This document shows positions 1 to 9,303 of a stretch of 20,223 bases of DNA, one piece after another; positions within the stretch are counted from its first letter, which is position 1; each line of letters begins with the position of its first letter. Source of the DNA: Xanthoparmelia taractica (Eukaryota; Ascomycota; Lecanoromycetes; Lecanorales; Parmeliaceae); the NCBI GenBank assembly GCA_033085395.1, contig JANQBS010000467.1:1-20223 (forward strand), written 5' to 3'. The notes under the pieces are model-generated. The model ran no database searches, was not told the origin of the DNA, and saw nothing but the letters and a program-made list of their open reading frames with translations. A program made the position numbers and the translations under genes.

Positions 1-120
1 CTGGTCATGACTAGCCTTGGCGCTCGCTTCTCCGTACTTAGCTGGCGCACACACACGTAGATCAATCAACAATTCATTCACCACACTCATTATTGAACCA
101 CATCAATATTATTCCTTGAC
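1..120. other. Edge of a normal-composition region at the left end
   Basis: These bases contain normal amounts of CA, TG, CC and GG, unlike the AT-rich block that starts at about 121, so they are probably the edge of another gene island. On the minus strand an ATG at 90-88 opens a frame that runs 30 codons to the window edge without a stop. Such a frame is not rare by chance at this length, and I do not recognise the peptide. It may be the start of a gene running off the left end, or only 5' flank. Confidence 0.35.
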
Positions 121-2150
121 AATAACTCTAAGAATTAATCTATTAATATATTATTTAACGAAGTATTCTATAAATTTTATATACGCGATTTTTTAAGAAT
201 ATTTTTTAATTTATTTTTAAAAGATTATATTTAATTATAATTATAAAAATAAGAATAAATTAAAGAGTTTTTATCTTCGCTAACGCTATAATTAAGATTT
301 ATTATAATAAAAAATATAAATCGCTCGATTTATTTAAAGATATTATAGTTTATTTATATTTATATTATAATTACGAAATATTTAAGATCGATAATAAAAA
401 ACTTTATTAATAATAAGTTAAATTATTTGTAATTCTTAAAAAGATCGAAACTCTCGTCTATCGACTTAAGTTATTATTTATAGTATAGATTTATTTAATT
501 ATTTTAATTAATTTTAATTAATTATTATAATAAATTTATATTAAAGAACTCGTTATTTTAATTTATTTTTTATAATATTTAAAATATAAGTATAAATATA
601 AAATTAAATAATTACTAAAGAAGCGTATTATTTTAAAAAAATTTAATATTCAATTTATTAAATAGTATTAAAAAAATAAATATAACGTTTAATATATATT
701 AGATAATCTATTTAAAATATAGAAGCTTATAAAAGATTTCGAAAAATATTAAGTATAATTATTTATTAAATCTTATTATTTTTAAGTAATTACTTAAAAT
801 ACTATTATTTCTATATTTACGATTACTTTATAAGCTATAACGATATATATATATATAATATAATATTAATATTAACTTTATTATAAGCTTTAGTTTTATA
901 ATTAATATTTAAGAGAGAAAAAAATTATTTAAAACTTTTTAATTAATTAAAATCTTTTATAAAAAAAGTTTAATATAATTATTATATTATTAATTTAATA
1001 TTTATATTATAATATCTATTATTTCGCTAGAATATATTTTAATATAAACGTTAACTTTTCTTTTATTTATTAATATCTATTATAAGTCTAAGAATATTTT
1101 TTATAGATAACTTTCTTATCAAAAAAGAAGTTAAGAAGATTAGAATACATTAGTAATAGCGTAAGACCATAGCAGGTACTTATTCTCCGAGCTCTCCATA
1201 GATATACATTATCTTTTCACTCACTTATTGCTTGCAATAGCAATAATATTTCGTAGCTGCGAGTATGGTAGATTAAATAATTTCTTATAGTTTTTAAACT
1301 TTATTCCCGTCTACTTCTACTTCTTTAGATAATATCGTATATTTATATATAAAGCTAGAAGTTAATTATAATTAATATATTTAGTATCGATTAGATAATA
1401 CTTCTCTATTAATATAGAAAAGTCGTAATTATTAAAGTTATTCTTTAATATAAACACGTTATACGAAGATTTCTTTCATCTAGATAATATATAATAAAAT
1501 AATATATCGTACTTATATATAGCTAGAACGTTCTAACTAAGTGTATTCTTTCTATTTCGTTATAATATATATTTCGTAATAGATATATAAATAGTAATAT
1601 ACGTATTATTTAATACTCTTAAATAATTATTAAAATAAGACGTGAATTTTAAGCTAGAGATAATCTTTATAGTAATTATATATAAAGTACTTAATAATCG
1701 AATAAATTTCTAATATAATATATATATAGTCTTTAAAACTTCGTAATAGTATTAATTAATAGTCTCGTCTAAGTGCTAAAAGCGATTATATAAATATTTG
1801 TTATTAAGATTATAATCTACTATTTTAATAAAAATTGTTAATTTCTTTATAATCTTAATAAGACGAGATAAAGTTAAATTGATATAATTAAATAATTAAG
1901 CTTAAAGCTTTTCTAGAGTATACGATAATATATAAAAGATTATGTAAATAATAAACGTATAATCTTAATAAAGAAGCTTCTAAATATAATTATAATTACT
2001 TAAAATAGAAATACGATATACTTATTTTTTATAATAAGAGAAATAGTACTAAATAGTAGAAAAAATACTAGTAATAATAATCTTCTTTATTATTATATTA
2101 TATATAACTCTATTATAACTCTAGATTCATAAATATAAATCTTTCTTAGT
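121..2150. repeat. AT-rich, RIP-mutated block (left)
   Basis: No gene is supported here. The sequence is extremely AT-rich; remaining cytosines are almost all in CpG or CpT, while CpA, TpG, CC and GG are nearly absent. That dinucleotide pattern is what RIP leaves in repeated DNA of Pezizomycotina, so this is most likely decayed transposon sequence. I could not recognise a transposon class. An islet near 1165-1265 has kept CA and TG and is listed separately. Both boundaries are gradual, so the coordinates are approximate. Confidence 0.8.
1165..1265. other. Unmutated islet with a hairpin inside the AT block
   Basis: About 100 bases with normal CA, TG, CC and GG content interrupt the left AT block. 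Inside it lies an inverted repeat: TTATTGCT at 1225-1232 and AGCAATAA at 1239-1246, around a 6-base loop. The islet could be a unique spacer between two separate repeats, or a short element below the size that RIP detects. No coding frame is supported. Confidence 0.45.
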
Positions 2151-2279
2151 GTATATTCGCTGGAGAATAAGCTCTCGATCTTATTTTCAAGAAAATTAGA
2201 TATATTCTAAATATTCGATTCTTGATAATAGGAAATTAATAATTTATAAGCAATTATTGCTAGAATATAACTACCAAAT

Positions 2280-2464
2280 ATAATACGTGTTTTCATGAGG
2301 CTGGAATGTTGGAAATGTGGGCTGAAAATGTGATTGAATTTAGTAGTCAAAGAGACCCTAATTGGAAGGGACCTTAACGTGTCGAGATTTAGCGTTTGAT
2401 TATCGATTGCAATGCTTTGGAATTGCACCTTTTTGTAGACAAAGCGAAATCTGAAAAGATCATC
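2280..2464 (+). promoter_or_regulatory. 5' flank of the CHY zinc-finger gene
   Basis: Base composition returns to normal across roughly 2150-2290. The sequence up to the ATG at 2465 is therefore the only unmutated promoter and 5' UTR space for the gene. The frame of the ATG is open upstream back to a TAG just before codon CGT near 2391 and contains no earlier in-frame ATG, which supports 2465 as the start unless further 5' exons exist. No specific transcription-factor site is claimed. Confidence 0.4.
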
Positions 2465-3060
2465 ATGTGGTCAGTGCTACTCATACAGCATTCTACGTCT
2501 GAAGGCCCCAGTCTTTAATCGTCTGCAGCAAGCACATCCTCAACGCTCAAGTTTCGATAAGGTCCCCATGCTGTCAGCACCCACTTTGGGAATTTGCCTA
2601 CGCTTTTTAGAAGTTTTCTGATTCCCTAACTAGGTCGCAAATGGTTTGACTGTGCAGAATGTCATCAAGAGCAAGAAGGCCATCATTTACTGCAAACATT
2701 TGACATGGTATTTACAACGCGAGCCTGCCGCGTGCCTACGCTCTCTGAGTAATAGTACAGACCTTTGCTTGTAAGAAATGCAAGAAGTGCTTTCGGAAAG
2801 ACGTCCAAGAATTTGAAGACAGGTAGACTTATCAAAAACAAGTTGGATTTTCCCACCAGCTAAATTCTTCGGGCAGTGACGAGTATTGCCCTCATTGCGA
2901 CAACCACTTCGTTCTTGACGCCAAGACACCAACGCCAGGCCTCAAGTTTGAGGGTGAGGATGCACGCGCGGACCCTCGCATGCTCAGGGACGGTCGAATG
3001 CAAGGCGAGCAGCAGCGATCAATTTTCAATGTCAAGGATGCCTCGAATAGACTTGGATAA
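2465..3060 (+). CDS. CHY-type zinc-finger protein (Hot13-like), 5 exons
   Basis: Predicted exons are 2465-2469, 2529-2572, 2634-2707, 2761-2822 and 2877-3060 (369 nt, 122 aa), with GT..AG introns of 59, 61, 53 and 54 nt. The protein starts MCKHILNAQV and carries the CHY pattern: C2, H4, C16-C17, C23, CxxCH at 23-27, HH at 33-34. It continues with FACKKCKKCF (C45, C48) and DEYCPHCDNHF (C66, C69), and ends in a charged tail finishing SNRLG. These Cys and His residues would bind structural zinc. Yeast Hot13, of the same domain family, acts in the mitochondrial intermembrane space on small Tim proteins and Mia40; whether this protein does so is inference. The first coding exon holds only ATGTG, and the Cys-2 codon is split by intron 1. 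Introns 1 and 2 use the donor GTCAG. It converges on the proteasome gene, with 182 bp between stops. Confidence 0.85.
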
Positions 3061-3242
3061 GCTCTTGGCTTGAATGGAAGATTGCGCTGGTTTGGGCTAT
3101 TTTAGCGGCATTCGACGGAATCGTTACAGAGTCGGACCATTCGATAACTATTGGGAACAATATCCTTAGGATCGAACAAACTGGAAGCAACTCTCAATAT
3201 TTACACGGCTTGCTATTGGATTTGAGGTCAGATTAGAGACAT
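3061..3242. other. Convergent intergenic spacer (3' UTRs)
   Basis: This 182-bp stretch separates the stop of the CHY zinc-finger gene (+) from the stop of the proteasome gene (-). It must hold both 3' UTRs and polyadenylation sites, possibly overlapping. I see no gene or clear structured terminator. Confidence 0.6.
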
Positions 3243-4271
3243 TCAGCTAGTAGATGCACCCCCATCGCTTCTTGTGAGAATTGCTGCCGTGCCAGTACCT
3301 GGCGTGCGTCCCGTCTTCTTTTTAGCTGCCTCCTCTTGCTTCTCCGTTTCAATGTTCCTCACATACGATTCGATGTCCTCTACAGGCAGCATCTCAATGA
3401 TCTTTCCGGGAGCCATAATGGCAATCTCGATGTTCTTCGCCCCTGTTTGAACGACCTCCAATAATGATTTGACTGCCAGCTTGACTGTTTCTTCTCGGTC
3501 CATATCATCCTTGTGATTTCGCTCCAAGAATTCGCGAACTGTCTTGCTGGACCTTCCGATCGCATTGGCTTTCCTACGCAATGTCAGTCGTCAGGCAGAA
3601 CCCCAGGACTTGCAGTTGACAATAGCCCTACCAAGCGGAATAGATGCCCGAAGGTTCGGTTTGATAGAGTCGCGGCGTTTTGTCTCCTTTGTCAAACCCA
3701 ACAATCAGAGTACTAATTCCGAATGGCCTTACACCTCCACTCTGTGTGTATCGCTGTTGTACGCCAGCAACATATTTTGTAATGTATTCAATTGTGACCG
3801 GGTCCTCAACAGTCAGACGATGTGACTGTGCCTCTAACCGAGCCTTGTCCACCAGTATGCGAGCATCAGCGTTCAGGCCGGCGAAAGCAAGGCAGACGTG
3901 CGTATCCACCAGGCCGATCTTCGAAGGGGTGATACGAGTATCTTGTAGTTTCATCGCGGATCGTTTTTCGCATCCTAGCACCACAATACCATTTCCCTTA
4001 ACGCCAACGGCACAAGTCCCTGGTCATCCTTCAATACGGTGTCACAATGGCTTGACCCTATCTGGACCGTACCTCGTTTGACAGCCTCCAGCGCATATTC
4101 GACTTGGAAGACATGACCATCCGGACTTACAGAGAAGCGGTGAGTTTGGTACTCGATACTTGTTGAATAATCAGATCTTACCTGAAGACTTGAGGAACGT
4201 CAGTCTGCTCATCAGTAGCTTGATCGAGATTACTACCTACCGGACAATGCTCTGTCGTATCCAGAAGCCAT
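3243..4271 (-). CDS. 20S proteasome subunit alpha-4 (Pre6/PSMA7), 5 exons
   Basis: Predicted exons in transcript order are 4271-4241, 4188-4182, 4125-4073, 4019-3632 and 3573-3243 (810 nt, 269 aa), with GT..AG introns of 52, 56, 53 and 58 nt. The start, MASGYDRALS, followed by VFSPDGHVFQVEYALEA is the proteasome alpha-subunit N-terminal signature. Further landmarks are GCEKRSAMKLQDTRITPSK, VAGVQQRYTQSGGVRPFG, LYQTEPSGIYSAW and SLLEVVQTGAKNIEI, all typical of alpha-4. Alpha subunits form the outer rings of the 20S core; they are not proteolytic, and their N-termini gate the channel. The protein is about 15 residues longer than yeast Pre6 (254 aa, from memory), with the extra length in a basic then Gly/Thr/Ser-rich tail. 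The second exon is only 7 nt. The frame joins correctly only with it included. The gene shares a divergent promoter with the dehydrogenase. Confidence 0.93.
4182..4188 (-). other. 7-nt microexon of the proteasome alpha-4 gene
   Basis: The transcript sequence TCTTCAG is flanked by AAG (acceptor of intron 1, 4240-4189, branch-like CTGAC near its end) and GTAAGA (donor of intron 2, 4181-4126). It completes a Val codon, adds Phe and starts a Ser codon, giving ALS-VFS-PDGH, the conserved alpha-subunit motif. If intron 2 were retained, the frame would meet TAA directly after the microexon. If the microexon were skipped, the phase-1 end of exon 1 would join a phase-2 start and shift the frame. Confidence 0.82.
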
Positions 4272-4491
4272 AATGCGATTAGCATAGGTCGCTCTACTCG
4301 AGAGATTCAAGCTTTACGGCGGTGCTAAACATGCACTTATAGAAGATCTCAAACATAGTTGGAGAGAGTGAAAGTAGGTTGAAGCATGGCGCGTCCTTCT
4401 TGACGCACACGCCAATTGCCGCGGCTTGGCACACCAGCATTCAGCGCTCGTGAACATTGCCAGCAGCACCCGGTCGTCGTCTGAAGATAAA
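4272..4491. promoter_or_regulatory. Shared divergent promoter region
   Basis: The 220 bp between the start codons of the proteasome alpha-4 gene (-) and the dehydrogenase gene (+) must hold both promoters and 5' UTRs. A CCAAT box lies at 4412-4416 on the plus strand. I looked for the yeast proteasome control element GGTGGCAAA and did not see it on either strand. The dehydrogenase ATG at 4492 is in good context, with A at -3 and G at +4. Confidence 0.55.
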
Positions 4492-6322
4492 ATGGTGATA
4501 ACGCGTTGGAAAGCTATCTTCTTCAATAGATATCTCACGGCTTCCTTCCCAAATGTCCCACGCCCGTCGTACTTGCTCCGATCATGGCCAGCGGCCCAAG
4601 CCCGATGGAGCTCCGCCACTACCGAACCACGTCAATCGGACGCTGATGGCGGTACAATAGGCAGACCCAGTCCTCAGAGCCGTATCAAATACACCTCTGA
4701 ATCGTATGCCTTCTTAGCGATATGGCTTCACTTGCGCTAATACAAGCCGGCCTAGATATCCAGAAATTAAACGGGACAGCAAATTCCACGAGGTATGAAG
4801 AGATTGATACGCCTAAGCCGCACCCTCGAAGACTGAATCAAACAGCTTTCTCGAGATAATGTTCAATTCTTTAAAGACTTGTTAGGTGCACAATCAGCCG
4901 TCATTGATGGAGTCTCCCAGCAAGCAATGGATGATCTTGAACCTTTCAACAGCGACTGGATGCGCAAATACAAGGGACACACGAAGCTCGTCGTGAAACC
5001 AGGCTCGACAGAAGAAGTCAGTAAAGTGCTGAAATATTGCAATGACCATATGTTGGCTGTTGTGCCTCAAGGCGGCAATTCGGGTCTTGTGGGCGGCTCG
5101 GTTCCTGTATATGACGAAATTGTAATCAGCATGTCTCGTATGAACAACATCCGAGAGTTCGATGAAGTCTCTGGTACCCTCGTCATCGATGCGGGATGTA
5201 TCCTAGAAGTTGTCGACCATTTCTTAGCAGAAAGGGACCATATTTTCCCCTTGGACCTTGGTGCAAAGGGCTCATGCCACATCGGAGGTAATCTTGCTAC
5301 CAATGCGGGTGGGCTACGTCTACTCAGGTATGGTAATCTGCATGGAAACGTACTTGGTATTGAGGCAGTGCTTCCAGATGGCACGGTGATGGACGATCTG
5401 AGCAAACTTCGTAAAAACAACACGGGTTACGACATTAAACAGCTTTTCATTGGTGGCGAGGGCACGATAGGTATCATCACAGGCGTTTCAATCCTTTGTC
5501 CGCGGAGGTCAAAAGCTGCCAACGTCGCTTTCTTTGGCCTCGAAAGCTTTGAGAAGGTGCAAGAAGCATTTCGCGCAGCCAAGAGCCAATTATCCGAAAT
5601 TCTTTCGGCGTTCGAGTTGATGGACGGGCAGAGCCAAGACTTGGTTCATGCAGTCACGGGCAAGAAGCGCCCGCTGGAAGGCCAATACCCATTCTACTGT
5701 CTGATCGAGACGAGCGGTTCAAATTCCGACCACGACAGCGAAAAGCTAGAAAGGTTCCTTGAGCACGTGATGGGTGAAGACATCGTATCAGATGGCGTTC
5801 TTGCCCAAGATGAGACTCAAATGCAGTCACTATGGTCATGGCGCGAGGGTATTTCAGAATGCTTGGGACACTGGGGTGGTGTATACAAATACGACCTCTC
5901 GATACCATTACCAGAGCTTTACAAACTTGTTGAGGATACGAGGGAACGTCTCACATCCGCTGGCCTTGTTGGCGGTGATGAGAAAGACCCGGTAGTCGGT
6001 GTTGTAGGTTATGGCCATATGGGAGACTCAAATTTGCATCTCAACGTAGCGACAAGGAGGTTCGATAAGGAAGTTGAGGAGAAGCTGGAGCCGTTCGTAT
6101 ATGAGTGGATTGCTAAACGGAACGGCAGTATCAGCGCAGAACATGGCCTAGGCCTTGCCAAAAAGGCATTCGTCGGATACAGTCGAAGTAAGACCATGAT
6201 ACGGCTAATGAAGCAAATCAAAGATCTCTACGACCCTGTGAGTTGGATCTCGTCATTCTTGAAGTGACTGATAGCTAATCCCCGCGCAGAAGGGCATCAT
6301 GAACCCATATAAATACATTTAA
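4492..6322 (+). CDS. Mitochondrial D-2-hydroxyglutarate / D-lactate dehydrogenase (FAD), 4 exons
   Basis: Predicted exons are 4492-4703, 4756-4792, 4846-6237 and 6290-6322 (1674 nt, 557 aa), with introns of 52, 53 and 52 nt. Residues 1 to about 44 lack acidic residues and are rich in Arg, Ser and Ala (R5, K7, R13, R24, R30, R38), as in a mitochondrial presequence. The FAD-binding PCMH domain follows, with PQGGNSGLVGGS (from 157), GAKGSCHIGGNLATNAGG (from 222) and NNTGYDIKQLFIGGEGTIG. The C-terminal FAD-oxidase domain has VGYGHMGDSNLHLN (H474, H481) and SAEHGLG (E515, H516), which fit the metal and substrate ligands known in human D2HGDH. The last exon restores the family ending YDPKGIMNPYKYI, which is missed without splicing. 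The enzyme oxidises D-2-hydroxyglutarate to 2-oxoglutarate, or D-lactate to pyruvate, passing electrons via FAD. Yeast Dld2 and Dld3 are paralogues; the presequence favours the Dld2 type. Substrate preference is not readable from sequence. Confidence 0.92.
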
Positions 6323-6600
6323 ATGACGGCGGGTTGTATGGGTTCGACTAGTTAATATTTTACCTGCCTTCGTGCGCATACTCTATCGCTCGGTGCAAGT
6401 TGGGTATGGTAGCATGATTGTTATTAGATCATGTCACGATTTTTCTTGAAAGATTAATGTGTGAAACACTTGATTGTATTGTCTATGTGTAACGAGAAGC
6501 TAGAGATATAAAATACCAAGTTCACCAATCAACTAACGTCGGGTAATTATGGTACTTCTTTCGAGCGTCAAATTATTACTATCTCTTACAAATTAATCGG
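6323..6600. other. 3' flank of the dehydrogenase gene and island edge
   Basis: This stretch has normal composition, with CA, TG, GGG and CC present, and holds the 3' UTR of the dehydrogenase. CA and TG become sparse between about 6560 and 6660, marking the right edge of the gene island. I see no further gene or tRNA here. Confidence 0.55.
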
Positions 6601-9031
6601 ATTTTACTCGTTGGTAGCACCTCGATCGTTTCCCTATTAAAACTTCATACGAAAATTATTATAGTATACTAGCTACGTAGTAGCTTATCTCGCTATCGCT
6701 TATATTAAATATAGTTTTTCTCGTCTTTTATATAATCTTTTATAAAGAAAATTACTAAATTTCTTTTTATAATAAATCGTTAATATAATTAAATTTAAAA
6801 GAAATTCTTATTTAAATTAAAATATTAGTCAAGAAGATTATTAAAGATTTATTTAAAAAGTCTAGGAACTAATAATATTACGATATGAGATTAGTAGTAT
6901 AGAATTCTTAGAAGGTGCTTTCACTGCTTTCTATATACTAGTATCTCTTAGTATTCCCTAAGTATTTAAATAGTAGATTCTAGAGAGAATTAAGATATTC
7001 TTCTTATACTCTAACTTATAACTAGCTATAATAATATAGTAGTAACGTCTTATTAATAATGCTAATTAATTATTAATAAGATTTAAAAGATTCTCTACTA
7101 TTCTTTACTTTTACATTTACTATTTCTAGTAAAGTTAGTTTATTTATTACTTTCTTTAACTTCTTCTTCTTCTTTCTTTTATACTTATACTTCGTCTATT
7201 TCTAAGCTATTAAGTCTTAGTATTTTAAGCTAGTTTTCTTATCTCTTTTTATTTAAAATCTTATTATACTCGCTAATTAAATCTATTAATTTATTACTCT
7301 TACTAGTCGAACTTATCGTTATAAAATTCTAGAACTCGTTAAATACTCTATTAATTACGTAATTAAGAACTATCTAAGATCTTAGTAGTAATAAGTATCT
7401 ACTACGAGATCTCTAAGAACTACTCGATCTTCTTCTATAACTTATTAGACTATCTCTATGTCTAGTTAATCGTTCTCCCTTCGTTTTAAAAGATAGTTAA
7501 ATTCTTTATCCATAGAATTTAGATATTTAGAAGCGAGTCTTAACTTATTTAATACTATAAAAGATACGATTCTTTTTTCGATAACGATCTATTATCTTCT
7601 AATAACGTCTCTTCTTTCTAAGAATCTCCGTCTATCGACTCGATAAGCTCTAGTATACGCTAGTAATTAACCTTACTTATCTCTTTAGAAGATACTATAA
7701 TTAATTAAATAACTTTTTAAGAACTTTATTGAAATTCGAGTCACGTGACTAGATCACGTGACACGCTAAGGCGTGTCTTATAGTCTCGCTTTTCTAGCTA
7801 GTACTTCTTAGTTAATATAACTACTACGTGTTCTACCTTATATTTTAATATATTATAAGCCCGAGCTATACGCGATAGTAATTTAATTACATTATAACCT
7901 ATCGCTATTACGATAACTCTTTGACACTTATCGCGATACTAAACGTCGCTATAGCGATTATTTAATAATCTCTTTATAATAAGTATTTTTTATATTAAAA
8001 TAATTATTTAGAGTTTAAATAATTATAATTCGCTATTAATTCGAAGACTAAGATTTACTACTTAGCGCTTTCTCGCGACTCTACGTCTTAAGGTCGATAA
8101 TATCGAATCTCACTACGCGATTAATTAAGATTATATATCTATTAGAATCTTTAAAATATTACTAGTTTCTCTACGCAGAACACGCTAAATAAAGAAAAAT
8201 ACGCTCTTATCGACAAAAAGTAAATTTGAGTTTTAGTAGACTTTACTCTCTAGCGTCGTTAATAATATTCGTTAGTTTATATCTATTATCAAAAGCCCTA
8301 TAAGCCCGATTAGCAACTTTTAATTCTCATTAATATTATTAGTAGCTCTTTTAATCATTAGCGATATTAGCGAATTTTATTATTCAATCTATAGTCGTCG
8401 AAAATTCAACTAATCGCGATCTTTATTTTAAATCTATTACTTTCGTAATTATCGCGTCTTTATCTATCATATTATACTTATACTTTTAATATATTATCGC
8501 CCTTTTCGCATATACTTTAATTATCTATATTATTTAAGATCGAGATTATATTAAGTCTATTTTAATAGTTAATATTATATTTACTTTTATCGTAAATGTA
8601 GTTAAAGAAAATATTAATACTTCTTAAAGTTGATCTTTATCTTAATTTATTTATATCTAGACTAATTATAATATTACTCGCTTAATTCGCGATCTATTAT
8701 AGCTATTCTAAGCTCTATTACTCTATTATCTAATTCGCTCTAAAAAATCTTATATCTTTTATTATTTATAATATTCTTTCTTTATTATAGATACTCTTCG
8801 TTTCTTAAATTATCTCTATATTATAACTTATTAAATATTTATCTATTATTAGCGACGATTTACTTTAAGAATTAATCGTCGTTATACTTATTATTATCTT
8901 CGTTGAATTATTTCTTCTATTCGCGTATTATAGCGATTCTAATATTTTTAAACTTCTTTATATATTAAGAGTAATATTAGTTATTAAATCTTTTTATAGA
9001 TAATCGAGTTATAATATAATCTATCTTCTTA
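6601..9031. repeat. AT-rich, RIP-mutated block before the first MITE
   Basis: No intact gene is visible. Composition is the same as in the left block: cytosine is kept mainly in CpG and CpT, with CpA and TpG largely gone. Around 7100-7250 the plus strand is strongly pyrimidine-rich (repeated CTT and TTC), so its complement would read as lysine/glutamate-rich if it was once coding. Stretches from 7739 to about 8330 keep scattered CA, CC and GG (for example AAGCCC twice near 8290-8310) and look less heavily mutated. No transposase or reverse-transcriptase motif could be recognised. Confidence 0.75.
7739..7777. repeat. Cluster of three unmutated palindromes with two CACGTG cores
   Basis: Three dyads lie side by side. 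AGTCACGTGACT at 7739-7750 is a perfect 12-bp palindrome. TCACGTGA at 7754-7761 is a perfect 8-bp palindrome. GACACGC (7760-7766) and GCGTGTC (7771-7777) form a 7-bp stem around TAAG. All keep CA and TG in a block where these are otherwise mutated. They could be terminal inverted repeats of a short element, two abutting element ends, an excision footprint, or a binding site for a CACGTG-type bHLH factor. I found no matching partner elsewhere in the window. Confidence 0.5.
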
Positions 9032-9303
9032 CGAGTCGGAAAGGTGTGGTATATTTGATGGTATGGGATTAGTTTTTCGAATATCATATCGAAAGGTATG
9101 GGATATCCCATACTTCCATTGGGTTTTTAATAAATATATTACGTAAGATTTTTTTATATTCTAAAAATATGTAAAAAGCTTAAGCGAACGCTTATGTAGC
9201 TATAAAATTCTATAAATAGATTAAAAAGATATAATTTTTTAAAAAAAGTTAAAAAAAAGTTGAAAACGACTATATTCAACAGATACCACACCTTTCCGAC
9301 CCG
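9032..9303 (-). mobile_element. MITE copy 1, 272 bp, TA target duplication
   Basis: The element is bounded by terminal inverted repeats of about 21 bp (consensus start CGGGTCGGAAAGGTGTGGTA, one mismatch at position 3 in this copy). It is flanked by TA on both sides (9030-9031 and 9304-9305), the Tc1/mariner-type target duplication. No coding capacity is present. Inside are the perfect 18-bp palindrome GTATGGGATATCCCATAC (9096-9113), a second GGTATGGGAT at 9060-9069 and a TAAGCG..CGCTTA hairpin. Read from the other strand it aligns without gaps to the copy at 12144-12415, with 8 differences by hand, all transitions. The strand given is relative to the copies at 12144 and 20152. Confidence 0.9.

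Noticed and set aside
1..90. Protein-coding gene start on the minus strand
   Set aside because: A 30-codon open frame is too short to support a gene and I do not recognise the peptide; it is only noted with the left edge.
2207..2428. Minus-strand ORF of 73 aa at the island edge
   Set aside because: It crosses the composition boundary, has an AT-driven Ile/Leu/Asn content and no recognisable motif.
2687..2932. Minus-strand ORF of 81 aa
   Set aside because: It lies antisense over exons and introns of the CHY zinc-finger gene.
2876..3073. Plus-strand ORF of 65 aa
   Set aside because: It is a different frame over exon 5 of the CHY gene, whose true frame reads DEYCPHCDNHF.
3544..4081. Plus-strand ORFs of 67 to 133 aa
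   Set aside because: They are antisense to proteasome exons 3 and 4, which carry the recognisable alpha-4 motifs.
4314..4619. Minus-strand ORF of 101 aa across the divergent promoter
   Set aside because: It is antisense to the first exon of the dehydrogenase and has no family-like features.
4793..4845. Apparent frameshift near the N-terminus of the dehydrogenase
   Set aside because: The frame change is explained by a 53-nt GT..AG intron that joins FHE to LSRDNVQFF.
4879..6267. 462-aa ORF as the complete dehydrogenase
   Set aside because: It begins at TTG and ends in intron sequence. Upstream exons supply the mitochondrial presequence and the last exon supplies the family C-terminus.
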